Below, piece by piece: positions 33,098 to 41,496 of a DNA stretch of 64,000 nucleotides. Where the stretch lies: the NCBI GenBank assembly GCA_965216945.1, contig CBDCGU010000003.1:1054001-1118000 (forward strand), given 5' to 3'. The notes beneath the pieces were generated by a model that had not been told where the DNA came from, did not search any database, and was given only the letters and a program-made list of their open reading frames with translations. A program made the position numbers and the translations under genes. This stretch comes from DATHZQ01 sp965216945. Lineage in GTDB: Bacteria > Actinomycetota > Acidimicrobiia > Spongiisociales > UBA5794. Every line of letters starts with the position of its first letter. The stretch's first letter is position 1.

Positions 33098-33778
33098 TCA
33101 CGGTTCCATCGACTCGGCGATGCGAAGAGCCTCCTGAAGAGGGAGCGCCACCTCGATGCGGAACGTGACGCCGCCGTCCACCCATATCAGTGTGTTCGCA
33201 GCGGGGCGACCGCGTCGCTCTTCCACATCGGCGCCGCTGAGCACGAGCAACTCGTGTGGCCCTCCCTCGAACCACACGGCGGGAAGCTCACCGACCCGCA
33301 CGTCGCGGCGGTCGGTTGCCGTGGGATCCACGACCTTCTCCAGAAGACCTTGGCCGTCGATACGTGCGATGAGGGCGCCTATTCCGGTGTCGAGCACTTC
33401 GGGAAGGTCGCCGTCCGAGAGGTACACGAGCCATGTGACTCCGTCGCCTCGAAAGATTCCGTCCGGCGGCCCGAGTGTTGCGGGGACGGGCACTCCCGCA
33501 GGGTCGATGACCTGCTCGCCGAGGTCGAGCTCCGCGGCGGTGGCGAGGACCGGACCCATCTCGACATCCACCGCACCGATGCCGAGGCCATCGGCCACCA
33601 CCGGCAGGGCACCCAAGAGCGCACCGCCGAGTACCACAGCTGCGAGCACGACAGCCGCAGTAGCGGCCAGCCAGCGGAATCGGGGAGGAGCGAGCCGCCG
33701 CTCCACAACGGGCCACGGGTCGGGAGTCTCCGGCCAGACGGGCTCGACGGTGTCGAGAATGGCTTCGATGCGCCTCAC
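33098..33778 (-). CDS. Membrane protein coupled to an ECF sigma factor (putative anti-sigma factor)
   Basis: A 226-residue protein with a short cytoplasmic N-terminus (RRIEAILDTVEPVWPETPDPW), one membrane helix (WLAATAAVVLAAVVLGGALLGALPV) and an extracytoplasmic domain (residues ~70-226) with no recognised fold. The GTG at 33778 overlaps the sigma-factor stop as GTGA. Single-pass proteins encoded right after ECF sigma factors usually hold the sigma factor inactive until an outside signal arrives, so an anti-sigma role is inferred from position and topology. There is no zinc-binding H-x3-C-x2-C motif, so it is not a ZAS-type factor. Confidence 0.7.
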   Translation of the reverse strand: MRRIEAILDTVEPVWPETPDPWPVVERRLAPPRFRWLAATAAVVLAAVVLGGALLGALPVVADGLGIGAVDVEMGPVLATAAELDLGEQVIDPAGVPVPATLGPPDGIFRGDGVTWLVYLSDGDLPEVLDTGIGALIARIDGQGLLEKVVDPTATDRRDVRVGELPAVWFEGGPHELLVLSGADVEERRGRPAANTLIWVDGGVTFRIEVALPLQEALRIAESMEP

Positions 33779-34296
33779 AGCAGGGCCTCCAACCGGTCCA
33801 AGGCGCGCGACAGTCGTGACTTCACGGTGCCGGGCGGAACGTCGAGTGCGGCAGCGGTCTCGTCCACCGAGAGCTCGAGGAACACCCGGCACGTGATCAC
33901 GGCGCGGTGGTCCTCGTCGAGACGGGCGAAGGCCTCGATCACCGCATCCGCCTCAGCCGCGGCGATGACGTGGTCCTCCGCAGACGGCGCCGGAGCGAGC
34001 AACGTGGGATCCCACGCCCGCTTCGCCAGCGAAAGGCGGCGCGATCCGGAGCGTGCCCGGTTCTTCGCTTCGTTGGCGACGATGCGCAGGAACCAAGGCC
34101 GCCACGGTGCTTCCCGCCGAAATCGATCCAGCGTCTGGAATGCCTTGATACAAGCCTCCTGGAGAGCCTCTTCTGCGTGCATCGGTGCAATGCTCCAGGC
34201 CACGCGAAATGCCACGTCGCGGTGCATCCGGACGAGGTCACCGAACGCCGCAACATCGCCGTCGCGCGCTCGCTCGATCAGCTCGCGTTCTGCCAG
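33775..34296 (-). CDS. ECF-type RNA polymerase sigma factor (probable CTG start)
   Basis: Sigma regions 2 and 4 are both present: LIERARDGDVAAFGDLVRMH, then EEALQEACIKAFQTLDRFR and PWFLRIVANEAKNRAR for region 2, and SVDETAAALDVPPGTVKSRL for the region 4 helix-turn-helix. The first standard start is ATG 34227, but that would cut off the first helix of region 2. The same frame stays open and homologous for 23 more codons up to a CTG at 34296, preceded by GAAGGGA at 6 bases; a stop lies 11 codons further up. I therefore take CTG as the start, giving 173 residues. It controls an unknown regulon with the membrane protein encoded next. Confidence 0.85.
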   Translation of the reverse strand: MAERELIERARDGDVAAFGDLVRMHRDVAFRVAWSIAPMHAEEALQEACIKAFQTLDRFRREAPWRPWFLRIVANEAKNRARSGSRRLSLAKRAWDPTLLAPAPSAEDHVIAAAEADAVIEAFARLDEDHRAVITCRVFLELSVDETAAALDVPPGTVKSRLSRALDRLEALL

Positions 34297-34369
34297 GGAA
34301 CGTCCCTTCGTGCAACGTCGCTCTTCTTACACCGCCGGGGCGCCGCGGGTTCCCGCATCGATCGGTGAT

Positions 34370-35773
34370 TCAGTCGTGAGGGAGCGGCAGGCGGGAGGCG
34401 CGCAGCATCGCATATGGCCCGACATGAAGGAAGTTGGAGACGCGAGACGTGTAGACGTCGGCGTAGCGCTCCACCTGCCGGGCGAACAAGCTCTTGTCGA
34501 CCCCGGCGCGCATGAGCGGCCCCCAGCGAGCGTTGCGCAAACGTCCCGCCGCGTCGGCGAGCGGCGCCAGCTCCTCATCGATCGACTCCAACTCACGCCG
34601 CAACTGGTCGCCCCTGGCGACGTCGAACGACTCGGTCGCGGCGTAGCCCACACGATGGCGCTGCTCGTGGAGACGGTGGGTCGCCAGCCGGGCTTCGAGC
34701 GCCGCCTTCTCCTCCATCAGCGAGACGAGGCGCTCCTGATCTCGGGAGAAGACCCGCTGCGCCGCCACCTCGCTCTCCATCTCACGCAGGATCAGCGCCG
34801 TACGCCATCGCAGCTCACGCTTGGAGACGTGGACGTCGCCGAACAGGTGGTCGCCGATGTAGAGGATCTGGTCACCCGACAGCCGGAGACTCTCCTCGAC
34901 CTGGGAGGCGCATCCCCCGAAGTAGGCGGCGCCCGGGTCCAGTGGCCCGGAGTGCGGGCTGAGGTGTCCTGCCACCTCGTCGACGACCCGATACAGCAGC
35001 TTGTCACCGGTGAAGAAGTCCGGCTTGACGGCGGAGACGATCACGGCATCGAACACGTCCCGCCACGTCATGCCGCTCGGGAGATAGGGATCGACCGCGT
35101 GGTTCATCATCCGCTGCGTGTAGGCCCAGTCGGAGTTGGTGACGAGCATCATGCGCCTGCCGGCGTGCATCTGATCGAGCAACGTCGGCACCACCTCGGG
35201 ATCGGGCACGACGAAACGATCCGGGTCGGCGGCGATCTCGTCCTTGAGCATGCCCACAGAGTGAGCTTCGTCCAGTGCCTGCAACACACCGGCATACAGG
35301 CCGCGGTAGCCGTGTACGGCTGGGACCTCGCCGGCATCCATCAGGTCGACGAGTTGCCCGAAGAGGGCGGCCTCGGAAAGCGAGAACAGCGTGTTGAGAA
35401 ACACGAACCGCGGGTCGCCGAGGTCGACGGTCACCCCGGCATAGACCTGACGCACTTCGCTGTATTCGAGAAGACGGGTCCCGTGTGCCGCCCGAATCAC
35501 GTAGCCAAAACGAGTTGCCTTGAGCAGGTTACCCAGCTCCAGGTCGATGGCGAGACCGCGGATCACCTCGGATGGATCGAACTCGAGATGCGCCACCGGC
35601 CAGCCGAGCGCCTCGAGGTTTCGCCTGGCATGGTCATAGGCGAGCTGCTCCCACTGATCGACGCGGTAGTGGATCAGGGTGTAGTCCATGTCGTAGCCGA
35701 TCGCTTTGATCGACCGCATGTTCAGCGTGCGGTTGACGAAGATCCGGCGCTCGAGGCCGAGCCCGTCCGTCAT
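34370..35773 (-). CDS. HAD-IG family 5'-nucleotidase
   Basis: A 467-residue protein of the cytosolic purine 5'-nucleotidase (HAD-IG) family. Motif I is KAIGYDMDYTLIHY with D-x-D, motif II is MLVTNSDWAYT, and the acidic motif IV is ILYIGDHLFGDVHVSK. A helical C-terminal region follows (RDQERLVSLMEEKAAL). Members dephosphorylate IMP/GMP-type nucleotides; substrate here not tested. The ATG at 35773 is chosen because GAAGG lies 7 bases upstream, whereas ATG 35779 is only one base from it. Upstream, a 14-base tandem repeat separates it from the small membrane-protein gene of the xse operon. Confidence 0.88.
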   Translation of the reverse strand: MTDGLGLERRIFVNRTLNMRSIKAIGYDMDYTLIHYRVDQWEQLAYDHARRNLEALGWPVAHLEFDPSEVIRGLAIDLELGNLLKATRFGYVIRAAHGTRLLEYSEVRQVYAGVTVDLGDPRFVFLNTLFSLSEAALFGQLVDLMDAGEVPAVHGYRGLYAGVLQALDEAHSVGMLKDEIAADPDRFVVPDPEVVPTLLDQMHAGRRMMLVTNSDWAYTQRMMNHAVDPYLPSGMTWRDVFDAVIVSAVKPDFFTGDKLLYRVVDEVAGHLSPHSGPLDPGAAYFGGCASQVEESLRLSGDQILYIGDHLFGDVHVSKRELRWRTALILREMESEVAAQRVFSRDQERLVSLMEEKAALEARLATHRLHEQRHRVGYAATESFDVARGDQLRRELESIDEELAPLADAAGRLRNARWGPLMRAGVDKSLFARQVERYADVYTSRVSNFLHVGPYAMLRASRLPLPHD

Positions 35774-35784
35774 CGGCATGCCTT

Positions 35785-35826
35785 CGACATCAGATCGGCG
35801 ACATCAGATCGGCGACATCAGATCAG
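35785..35826. repeat. Three tandem copies of a 14-base repeat
   Basis: CGACATCAGATCGG occurs at 35785-35798 and 35799-35812, with a third copy (CGACATCAGATCAG, one mismatch) at 35813-35826. The last copy includes the end of the small membrane-protein gene. The array may change copy number by slippage; no known function. Confidence 0.85.
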
Positions 35827-36224
35827 CGGCGGGGCACGAGGAGTCGTGCCAGGACCAGCACCAATCCCATGCCGAACCCGGCTGCTGCCGCTTGAACCGG
35901 GCCGATCAGCACCTTCGAGTTTCGCAGCGCAACGCTTCCGCCCAGCGCCACGCCCACAAACCCCTCGTTGACCTCGACCGAGCCTGCACCGATCAGCATC
36001 GCACCGCCCTGTTCCACGGTGACGTCGCCGAACGAGGCGATGGTCATGGCGCCACCCTGTCGAACCGCCGCGCCGCCGGCGGCGAGAAGCAGGTTGGATC
36101 CGGACTGCGTGAGGGAGACATCGCCCCCTGAAATCACGGCAGAGCTCCCGGCCTGCTGCATCGAGACCTCGTCTCCCGCAACGACGGGGAAGAACCCCGT
36201 CCGTGCTCTGATGTTCTCCGTCAT
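35823..36224 (-). CDS. Small repetitive (beta-solenoid-like) membrane-anchored protein, unknown
   Basis: A 133-residue protein whose body is a series of short, regular segments: VSMQQAGSSAVISGGD, VSLTQSGSNLLLAAGG, MTIASFGDVTVEQGGA and SVEVNEGFVGVALGG. Regular spacing of hydrophobics, Gly and small polar residues suggests a short beta-solenoid, somewhat like bactofilins. A C-terminal hydrophobic helix (AAAAGFGMGLVLVLARLLVPRR) would anchor it. There is no signal peptide, so the solenoid may be cytoplasmic. Its ATG overlaps the xseB stop (ATGA), so it is expressed with exonuclease VII. I do not recognise the family. Confidence 0.65.
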   Translation of the reverse strand: MTENIRARTGFFPVVAGDEVSMQQAGSSAVISGGDVSLTQSGSNLLLAAGGAAVRQGGAMTIASFGDVTVEQGGAMLIGAGSVEVNEGFVGVALGGSVALRNSKVLIGPVQAAAAGFGMGLVLVLARLLVPRR

Positions 36225-36460
36225 CCCGCACTCCCTTCGTCGTCGGCGCCATCCCGAGGACCGGCCACGTCGAGCCCGCTCATGATCTCCTCGACCTCGA
36301 GCCGCGTCGTATCGATGCGATCGCGGCAGAGCTTGATCAGCTCGGCCGCCCGTTTGACCCGCACCGAGAGCAAATCGACGTCGACGTCGTCCCGCTCGAT
36401 CTCGCTCAGGATCTCCTCCAGCTCGGCCATGGCATCGCTGTAGGCAATGGGTGTCGTCAC
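36221..36460 (-). CDS. xseB: Exodeoxyribonuclease VII small subunit
   Basis: A 79-residue protein, the usual size, with the XseB helical hairpin: YSDAMAELEEILSEIERDD, then VDVDLLSVRVKRAAELIKLC and RDRIDTTRLEVEEIM. It binds the large subunit to form exonuclease VII, which degrades single-stranded DNA to oligonucleotides. The ATG at 36460 overlaps the xseA stop by 4 bases, and its stop overlaps the next gene. The acidic C-terminal tail is not conserved. Confidence 0.93.
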   Translation of the reverse strand: MTTPIAYSDAMAELEEILSEIERDDVDVDLLSVRVKRAAELIKLCRDRIDTTRLEVEEIMSGLDVAGPRDGADDEGSAG

Positions 36461-37833
36461 GATGCTCGACCCTCCTCGTCGTCCACGATGCTCGTGATGG
36501 AGCCGCCGTGAAGCCGGGTGCGGATGTGCTCACCGGACATCACGTCATGTGGGGTGCGTACCAGTTGCCCCTGGGCACCGTACGTGACACTCCATCCGCG
36601 CGCCAACATCCCCTCAGGAGCGTGCGCTCTCCGCAGGGAGTCGAGGGCGGCGAGTCTTCGGTCGGCGCCCGACACGGCCCGGGCGGCGCCAATGGTCAGC
36701 CGGTCGGCGACCCCGTGGATGCGTGCCGCCTCCACGGCGAGAGAGGCGTCACCCCGCGCCGCAAGCCGGCGGCCGAGCATCAGCAGACGCATCACCGCCC
36801 GCTGCGGTGCCGACTGCACATGAGTCTGAAACGACGAGGCAGCCCGCGACACGATCCTCCCATGCCGGCCGAGGTGGGTACGTGAGCCCTGGACCGCGCG
36901 GCGCCGCGCCTCATCGACTCTGCGGCTGCTCACCTCGATGGCCCGCCGGGCGGCCAGGCCGATCCGCCGCTGTGCGTCGCTGAGGCGTTCGGCGGCCTCC
37001 CGCACGATCGCCACCAGACCTTGGGCGCATGCGGTCGGCGTCTTGAAGCGGCGTGCCGCCGCATGGTCCGCAACCGTTGTGTCGACTTCGTGGCCGATCC
37101 CGGTGAAGACCGGGAACGCGGCACGGGCGATCGCCAGCGCCACCTCCTCGGTGTCGAAGGCAGCGAGATCGGTCTGCGCGCCACCGCCGCGCACCAACGC
37201 GACGACATCGGGAGAGAACGCCGCCAGTGTTGCGAGCGCCGCAACGATGCTCCCGGCGGCACCCGATCCCTGAACTCGGGCATCGACAACCGCCACCCCG
37301 AAGCCGTAGCCGGAACGTTCCAGCTCGGTCATGAAATCGGCGTGAGCGGCACTCCCCACGCTCGTGATCAAGCCGATGCGCAGCGGCAGCGCCGGCACGG
37401 GAAGCCGGGCGTTGTGGCCGAGGGTGCCCTCGGCGGCCAAGGCGCGGAGCAGGGCTTGCCGGGCCGCCGCCAGCCGGCCAGCCGTGTACTCGGTGTCGAT
37501 CCACGTCATCCGGAGCTGAACCGTGCCGCGCGGGGCGTAGTGGCCGACCCTGCCCCGGATGCGCACGTGGACCCCGTCGGTCATCCGCATCGCCCCGCTC
37601 TTGATCAGCACCCGGTTGACCGCCTCGCGGTCGGAGGCGAACAACGACACCGGCAGGACGGCCGCGGCCTCCTGATCCACATCAGGGTCGACCAAGGTGA
37701 AGAAGACGTGGCCGGTGCGGGATCGCGACAGATCACGGATCTCCCCCTCGACCCACACTTCGTCCGGCAGGGCGCGTGTCACGGCTCTGGCGACGACCTG
37801 ACTCAGCTCGGTGACCGTGTACGTGGATTCCAC
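36457..37833 (-). CDS. xseA: Exodeoxyribonuclease VII large subunit
   Basis: A 458-residue protein with the N-terminal OB-fold (TVTELSQVVARAVTRALPDE, VEGEIRDLSRSRTGHVFFTL) and the catalytic domain (IGLITSVGSAAHADFMTELE, VVALVRGGGAQTDLAAFD, FPVFTGIGHEVDTTVADHAA and FKTPTACAQGLV). A basic coiled-coil region and a C-terminal segment (GWSVTYGAQGQLVRTPHDV) follow. With XseB it digests single-stranded DNA during mismatch repair and recombination. The GTG at 37833 follows a TAGCGT box at 37843-37848 by 9 bases. First gene of an xseA-xseB-membrane-protein operon. Confidence 0.96.
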   Translation of the reverse strand: MESTYTVTELSQVVARAVTRALPDEVWVEGEIRDLSRSRTGHVFFTLVDPDVDQEAAAVLPVSLFASDREAVNRVLIKSGAMRMTDGVHVRIRGRVGHYAPRGTVQLRMTWIDTEYTAGRLAAARQALLRALAAEGTLGHNARLPVPALPLRIGLITSVGSAAHADFMTELERSGYGFGVAVVDARVQGSGAAGSIVAALATLAAFSPDVVALVRGGGAQTDLAAFDTEEVALAIARAAFPVFTGIGHEVDTTVADHAAARRFKTPTACAQGLVAIVREAAERLSDAQRRIGLAARRAIEVSSRRVDEARRRAVQGSRTHLGRHGRIVSRAASSFQTHVQSAPQRAVMRLLMLGRRLAARGDASLAVEAARIHGVADRLTIGAARAVSGADRRLAALDSLRRAHAPEGMLARGWSVTYGAQGQLVRTPHDVMSGEHIRTRLHGGSITSIVDDEEGRAS

Positions 37834-38164
37834 TGCAAGCGGACGCTAGTGGTCCGTCGCACAATTGATGCCGCGGGAACCTCTCGACGAAGCGCACACC
37901 GCGGGTGTTTGCGAACCTGGAGTGCTGGTGCGATGAAGGCGCGGCCGGCAGGGCCGGCGCTGGGTAGGGTGGCAAGCAGAACCGCGTGGCCGCACGGTCA
38001 CGGCCCGATCACCTGCGCACTAAGTGGCAGGTAGCCGATCACCGTGGGGAGGGACTCCCGGGTTGGAGGTTGCCGGGATTCCCTCCTCCGGTTTCGAGCT
38101 TGCAATCGCGCCTCCACCCAGGACCGTCGCCAAGGTCATGAAGCGGGGCACTAGCTTGGCCCCT
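37834..38164. other. 331-base intergenic region between xseA and the ClC gene
   Basis: This divergent region holds a probable -10 box for xseA (TAGCGT on the minus strand, 37843-37848) and one for the ClC gene (TAGCTT on the plus strand, 38152-38157). In between are some GC-rich inverted repeats (for example GCCGGC repeats near 37950) but no gene, RNA or operator that I can support. The frame of the ClC gene stays open across part of it but lacks coding character. Confidence 0.6.
38152..38157 (+). promoter_or_regulatory. -10 box TAGCTT of the ClC gene
   Basis: TAGCTT, then GGCCCCT (7 bases), then the ATG at 38165; no ribosome-binding site. This decides the start against in-frame ATGs at 38024 and 38138. 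Confidence 0.55.
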
Positions 38165-40150
38165 ATGTGGGCGATCATCCGCCGCACGCTCATTCGTGTC
38201 GCCGAATCGCGAGGCGCAGCCGCCTTCATGACGGCGGCCCTCTTCGTCGGCGTGCTCGTCGGCGTTGGTGCGTCGCTGCTCGTCTGGAGCATCGGCGCCG
38301 TCGATTGGCTGCGGGAACTGCTCGGCGATGGCACCGCGGCACGCTGGGCGTTCCTCGCCACGATCCCCATCGGCATCTTCGTGGCCTGGACCATCAACCG
38401 CGTGTGGGGCCCTGGGGTGAGCAGCGGAGGGGTCAGCGAGACGATGATCGGACTCTCGCTACGCGGCGGCTATCTGCCAACGAGGACCATCGGCGCCAAG
38501 ATCGCGGCGACTGCCGCCACGCTCGGCACGGGCGGTTCGGGTGGGCGAGAGGGGCCGGTGGTGCAGATCGGAGCCACGATCGGCTCGTCGTTCGGCCGGT
38601 ACACGAGGTTCGGCGAGGACCAGATCCGGGGGCTGGTGGCGGCCGGGGCCGCCGCCGGAATCGCCGCCTCCTTCAACGCCCCCATCGCGGGGATGCTGTT
38701 TGCTCTCGAGGTGATCCTGGGGAACTTCGCCATTCGCCACCTGAACGCTGTCGTCGTCGCATCGGTCGCCGCCGCGGTGACCGCTCGGGAGCTGGTCGGG
38801 GCCGAGCTGATCCTGTCTGCACCGACGCACTCGTTGGGTCACCCGCTCGAGCTGGCGCTCTATGCGCTGCTCGCCTTGATCGCCGTGGCCGTCGCATGGC
38901 TGTTCCTCCACATCCTCGCTCGCACCGAGAAGCTGGCCGAGGCGAGACGCGGCTGGCAGCTTCCCCTCGTGCTCGGTCTCGCCGTCGGTGCGCTGGTCGT
39001 CTTCGAGCCCCGGCTGGCCGGCTCGGGCCAGGAGTACTTGTCGCGCCTGCTGCGGCTGTCAACGGAATCGCCGACTCTGTGGATCACTCTGGTGGTCATC
39101 GCCCTGCTCAAGACCTTGGCGACTGCGCTCACCAGAGCAGGAGGCGGCTCGGGGGGGACGCTGATGCCGAGCCTCGTGATCGGGGCCAGCCTTGGTGCCG
39201 CGCTGACGTTGGTCCTTCAGCCGATCTGGGGATTCTCCGAGCTCAACATCGGAGCCTTTGCCGTGGTCGGCATGGCGGCCACCTTTGCTGCGACGGGCCG
39301 TGCACCCCTGACCTCGATCCTGATCGTGTTCGAGATCACGGGCGACTACAACCTCGTGTTGCCCCTCATGCTGGCGGCATCGCTGTCGACCTTCCTGATC
39401 GAGAAGGTCTACCCGGACAGCGTGTACACGATCCCCCTCCGCATGAAGGGCATCCATCTGACGCAGACGGAGGACATCGACCTGCTCGACACCGTCAATG
39501 TGGGCCAGGTGATGACGCTTCCCAAGTCGATCCTGGAACCGACCATGACGGTCGACCGGGCACTGACGGTGTTGCGGGACGGCCGCCACAATGGCCTGCC
39601 CGTCGTACACAAGGGGCGGCTCCTCGGTCTCGCCACCGTTGCCGATCTCCAGCGGGCAGACCCGGAGGCGCCGCTCGAAACCGTGATGACGCACGACCCC
39701 ATCACCGTCTCACCCAAGATGCCCGTCTCCGGTGCGTTGGCCCGCATGGCATCGCTCGGCGTGGGCCGCATGCCGGTCGTCTCGGACGAGTCTCCCGACC
39801 ACTACCTGGGCATGTTCCGCAGGGAGAGCGTGGTGCGTGCCTATCACCAGGCACTCGGCGCCACCACGGACCGCAGCTTGTATCGGGAACGGTTCAAGGC
39901 GCGCACCCAGCCCGGAGCGTCGTTCTTCGAGATGCCGATCCCGCCGAACTCGGCCGTCGACGGGAAATCGGTCAAGGAGATCACGTGGCCCGAGTCGGCC
40001 ACGTTGGTCTCGGTGCGCCGGGGCGGATCGGTCCTCATCCCGCACGGCGACACACGGCTCCGGACGGGGGACACGATCACCGCATTCGGATCCCATGACG
40101 CTCGAGTGGAGGTCGCCTACACCGTGGAACCGTCAACGGACTCCACCTGA
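38165..40150 (+). CDS. ClC-family chloride channel/transporter with CBS pair and TrkA-C domain
   Basis: A 661-residue protein. The membrane part has GTGGSGGREGPVVQIG with the gating Glu129, FNAPIAGMLFALEVIL, and the GGSGGTLMPSLVIGA and GRAPLTSILIVFE helices. The residue matching the internal proton Glu of the E. coli antiporter (E203) is Val183, as in true ClC channels, so it may be a chloride channel rather than an H+ exchanger. After the membrane domain come two CBS domains (VGQVMTLPKSI, VMTHDPITV), which usually bind adenine nucleotides, and a TrkA-C-like domain (TLVSVRRGGSVLIPHGDTRL). This combination points to ligand-gated anion flow. Confidence 0.92.
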   Translation: MWAIIRRTLIRVAESRGAAAFMTAALFVGVLVGVGASLLVWSIGAVDWLRELLGDGTAARWAFLATIPIGIFVAWTINRVWGPGVSSGGVSETMIGLSLRGGYLPTRTIGAKIAATAATLGTGGSGGREGPVVQIGATIGSSFGRYTRFGEDQIRGLVAAGAAAGIAASFNAPIAGMLFALEVILGNFAIRHLNAVVVASVAAAVTARELVGAELILSAPTHSLGHPLELALYALLALIAVAVAWLFLHILARTEKLAEARRGWQLPLVLGLAVGALVVFEPRLAGSGQEYLSRLLRLSTESPTLWITLVVIALLKTLATALTRAGGGSGGTLMPSLVIGASLGAALTLVLQPIWGFSELNIGAFAVVGMAATFAATGRAPLTSILIVFEITGDYNLVLPLMLAASLSTFLIEKVYPDSVYTIPLRMKGIHLTQTEDIDLLDTVNVGQVMTLPKSILEPTMTVDRALTVLRDGRHNGLPVVHKGRLLGLATVADLQRADPEAPLETVMTHDPITVSPKMPVSGALARMASLGVGRMPVVSDESPDHYLGMFRRESVVRAYHQALGATTDRSLYRERFKARTQPGASFFEMPIPPNSAVDGKSVKEITWPESATLVSVRRGGSVLIPHGDTRLRTGDTITAFGSHDARVEVAYTVEPSTDST

Positions 40151-40163
40151 CGTCAGCCCGCCG

Positions 40164-41384
40164 TCAGCCCGCCACCTCATCGAGAGCGCCAAGCACGCGC
40201 TCTACCTCGGCGACGGTGTTGTAGTGAACGAATCCGATGCGCACCAGGCCGCCGTCGTCGAGCACGCCGAGGCTGCGCATCACCTCGAGCGCGCAGTAGT
40301 GGCCGTCCCACACGAAGATGCCCCGCTTGCCGAGAGACGCGGCCACCTCGTGTGGCGTAACCCCACCGACGGACAGAGCAAAAGTCGGCGTGCGCCCCTC
40401 GACGCCATCGATGCCGAAGAGATGAACGCCGTCGATCTGCGCCACGCCGTCGAGGAAGACGGAACTGAGGGTGCGCTCGTACGCGGTGACCCGACCCATC
40501 GCCTCGCCAAGTGCAATGCGCCGGTCATCGCTCTCCCCCAGCGATGCGAGATAGTCGACGGCTGCCGTGACGCCGGCAAGACTCTCGAAACTCTGCGTAC
40601 CGGACTCCCACTTGCCCGGCGGTTCGGCGGGCGCCGCCCGGATCCGCACCGCATCGATGGTCGCCGAATGCTCGAGGCGGGCGTAGAGCAGGCCGGTGTG
40701 TGGCCCGAAGAACTTGTAGGCGGACGCCACGAGGAAGTCGCACCCGATCGCCGCCACGTCGAGACGACCGTGGGGGGCGAAGTGAACTGCGTCGACGAAA
40801 CTCAACGCCCCGGCCTCACGGGCGATGGCGGCGACGGCGGCCACATCCACGACGGTTCCGACGGCGTTGGATGCATGGGTGACCGCCACCAACCTGGTCC
40901 GATCCGTCACGGCGGCGGCCAGCCGCCCGGGATCGAGGGTGCCGCCGGCCGGATCGAAGCCGACGAGTCGCACCGTGGCGCCTGCCTCCCGTGCCGCCTC
41001 GATCCAGGTCGATACGTTGGCGTCGTGATCGAGCCGGGTGCAGATGATCTCGTCACCGGGCGACCACGTCCGCGCCAGCGCTCGACTCACTGAAAGCGTG
41101 ATCGACGTCATGTTCTGACCGAAGGAGATCTCTTGGGGTTGAGCGGCGTTGACCAGGTCCGCGGCGGCACGGCGGGCCTGGTGCACGATGTGCGCGGCGC
41201 TGCGGCTCGACACAAACGGTCCACCGAGATTGGACACGCCATCTCGTAACACGCCGGTCATGGCATCGATCACCGACTGCGGGGTCTGCGTGCCCCCGGG
41301 ACCGTCGGCGTAGACGACCGGCGAGCCGTCTTGCTGCCGGCTCAAGGCAGGAAACTGGGTGCGAAGCAAAGCGACGTCGAGCAT
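40164..41384 (-). CDS. Cysteine desulfurase-like aminotransferase class V protein
   Basis: A 406-residue PLP enzyme. Key features are DGPGGTQTPQSVIDAM at the N-terminus, VSNLGGPFVSS, THASNAVGTVVDVAAV, FVDAVHFAPHGRLDVAAIGC with the PLP-contacting Asp and His, and SAYKFFGPHTGLLY with the PLP-binding Lys. This pattern matches the cysteine-desulfurase-like subfamily related to SufS/IscS but without the usual mobile Cys loop, so sulfur transfer is not assured. The ATG at 41384 follows TACGCT by 6 bases. It is convergent with the ClC gene (13 bases between stops) and divergent from manC. Confidence 0.88.
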   Translation of the reverse strand: MLDVALLRTQFPALSRQQDGSPVVYADGPGGTQTPQSVIDAMTGVLRDGVSNLGGPFVSSRSAAHIVHQARRAAADLVNAAQPQEISFGQNMTSITLSVSRALARTWSPGDEIICTRLDHDANVSTWIEAAREAGATVRLVGFDPAGGTLDPGRLAAAVTDRTRLVAVTHASNAVGTVVDVAAVAAIAREAGALSFVDAVHFAPHGRLDVAAIGCDFLVASAYKFFGPHTGLLYARLEHSATIDAVRIRAAPAEPPGKWESGTQSFESLAGVTAAVDYLASLGESDDRRIALGEAMGRVTAYERTLSSVFLDGVAQIDGVHLFGIDGVEGRTPTFALSVGGVTPHEVAASLGKRGIFVWDGHYCALEVMRSLGVLDDGGLVRIGFVHYNTVAEVERVLGALDEVAG

Positions 41385-41390
41385 CCGGCG

Positions 41391-41396
41391 AGCGTA
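41391..41396 (-). promoter_or_regulatory. -10 box TACGCT of the desulfurase-like gene
   Basis: TACGCT on the minus strand, then CGCCGG (6 bases), then the ATG at 41384. The 15-base string TACGCTCGCCGG plus start is the same as at the trmH-like gene. Confidence 0.55.
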
Positions 41397-41496
41397 GCCG
41401 GGGGCCGCCGCCGGAAACCGATGGCGGGGCGGCTCATGACCCTGTTCCGCACTCGGCGATTCGACCGTCGATGGGCGCAGGTACATTGCCCATGAC

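Noticed and set aside
37834..38164. Upstream extension of the ClC gene to 38024
   Set aside because: The extra 47 residues are not hydrophobic or conserved, and the TAGCTT box lies inside them, 7 bases before the ATG at 38165.
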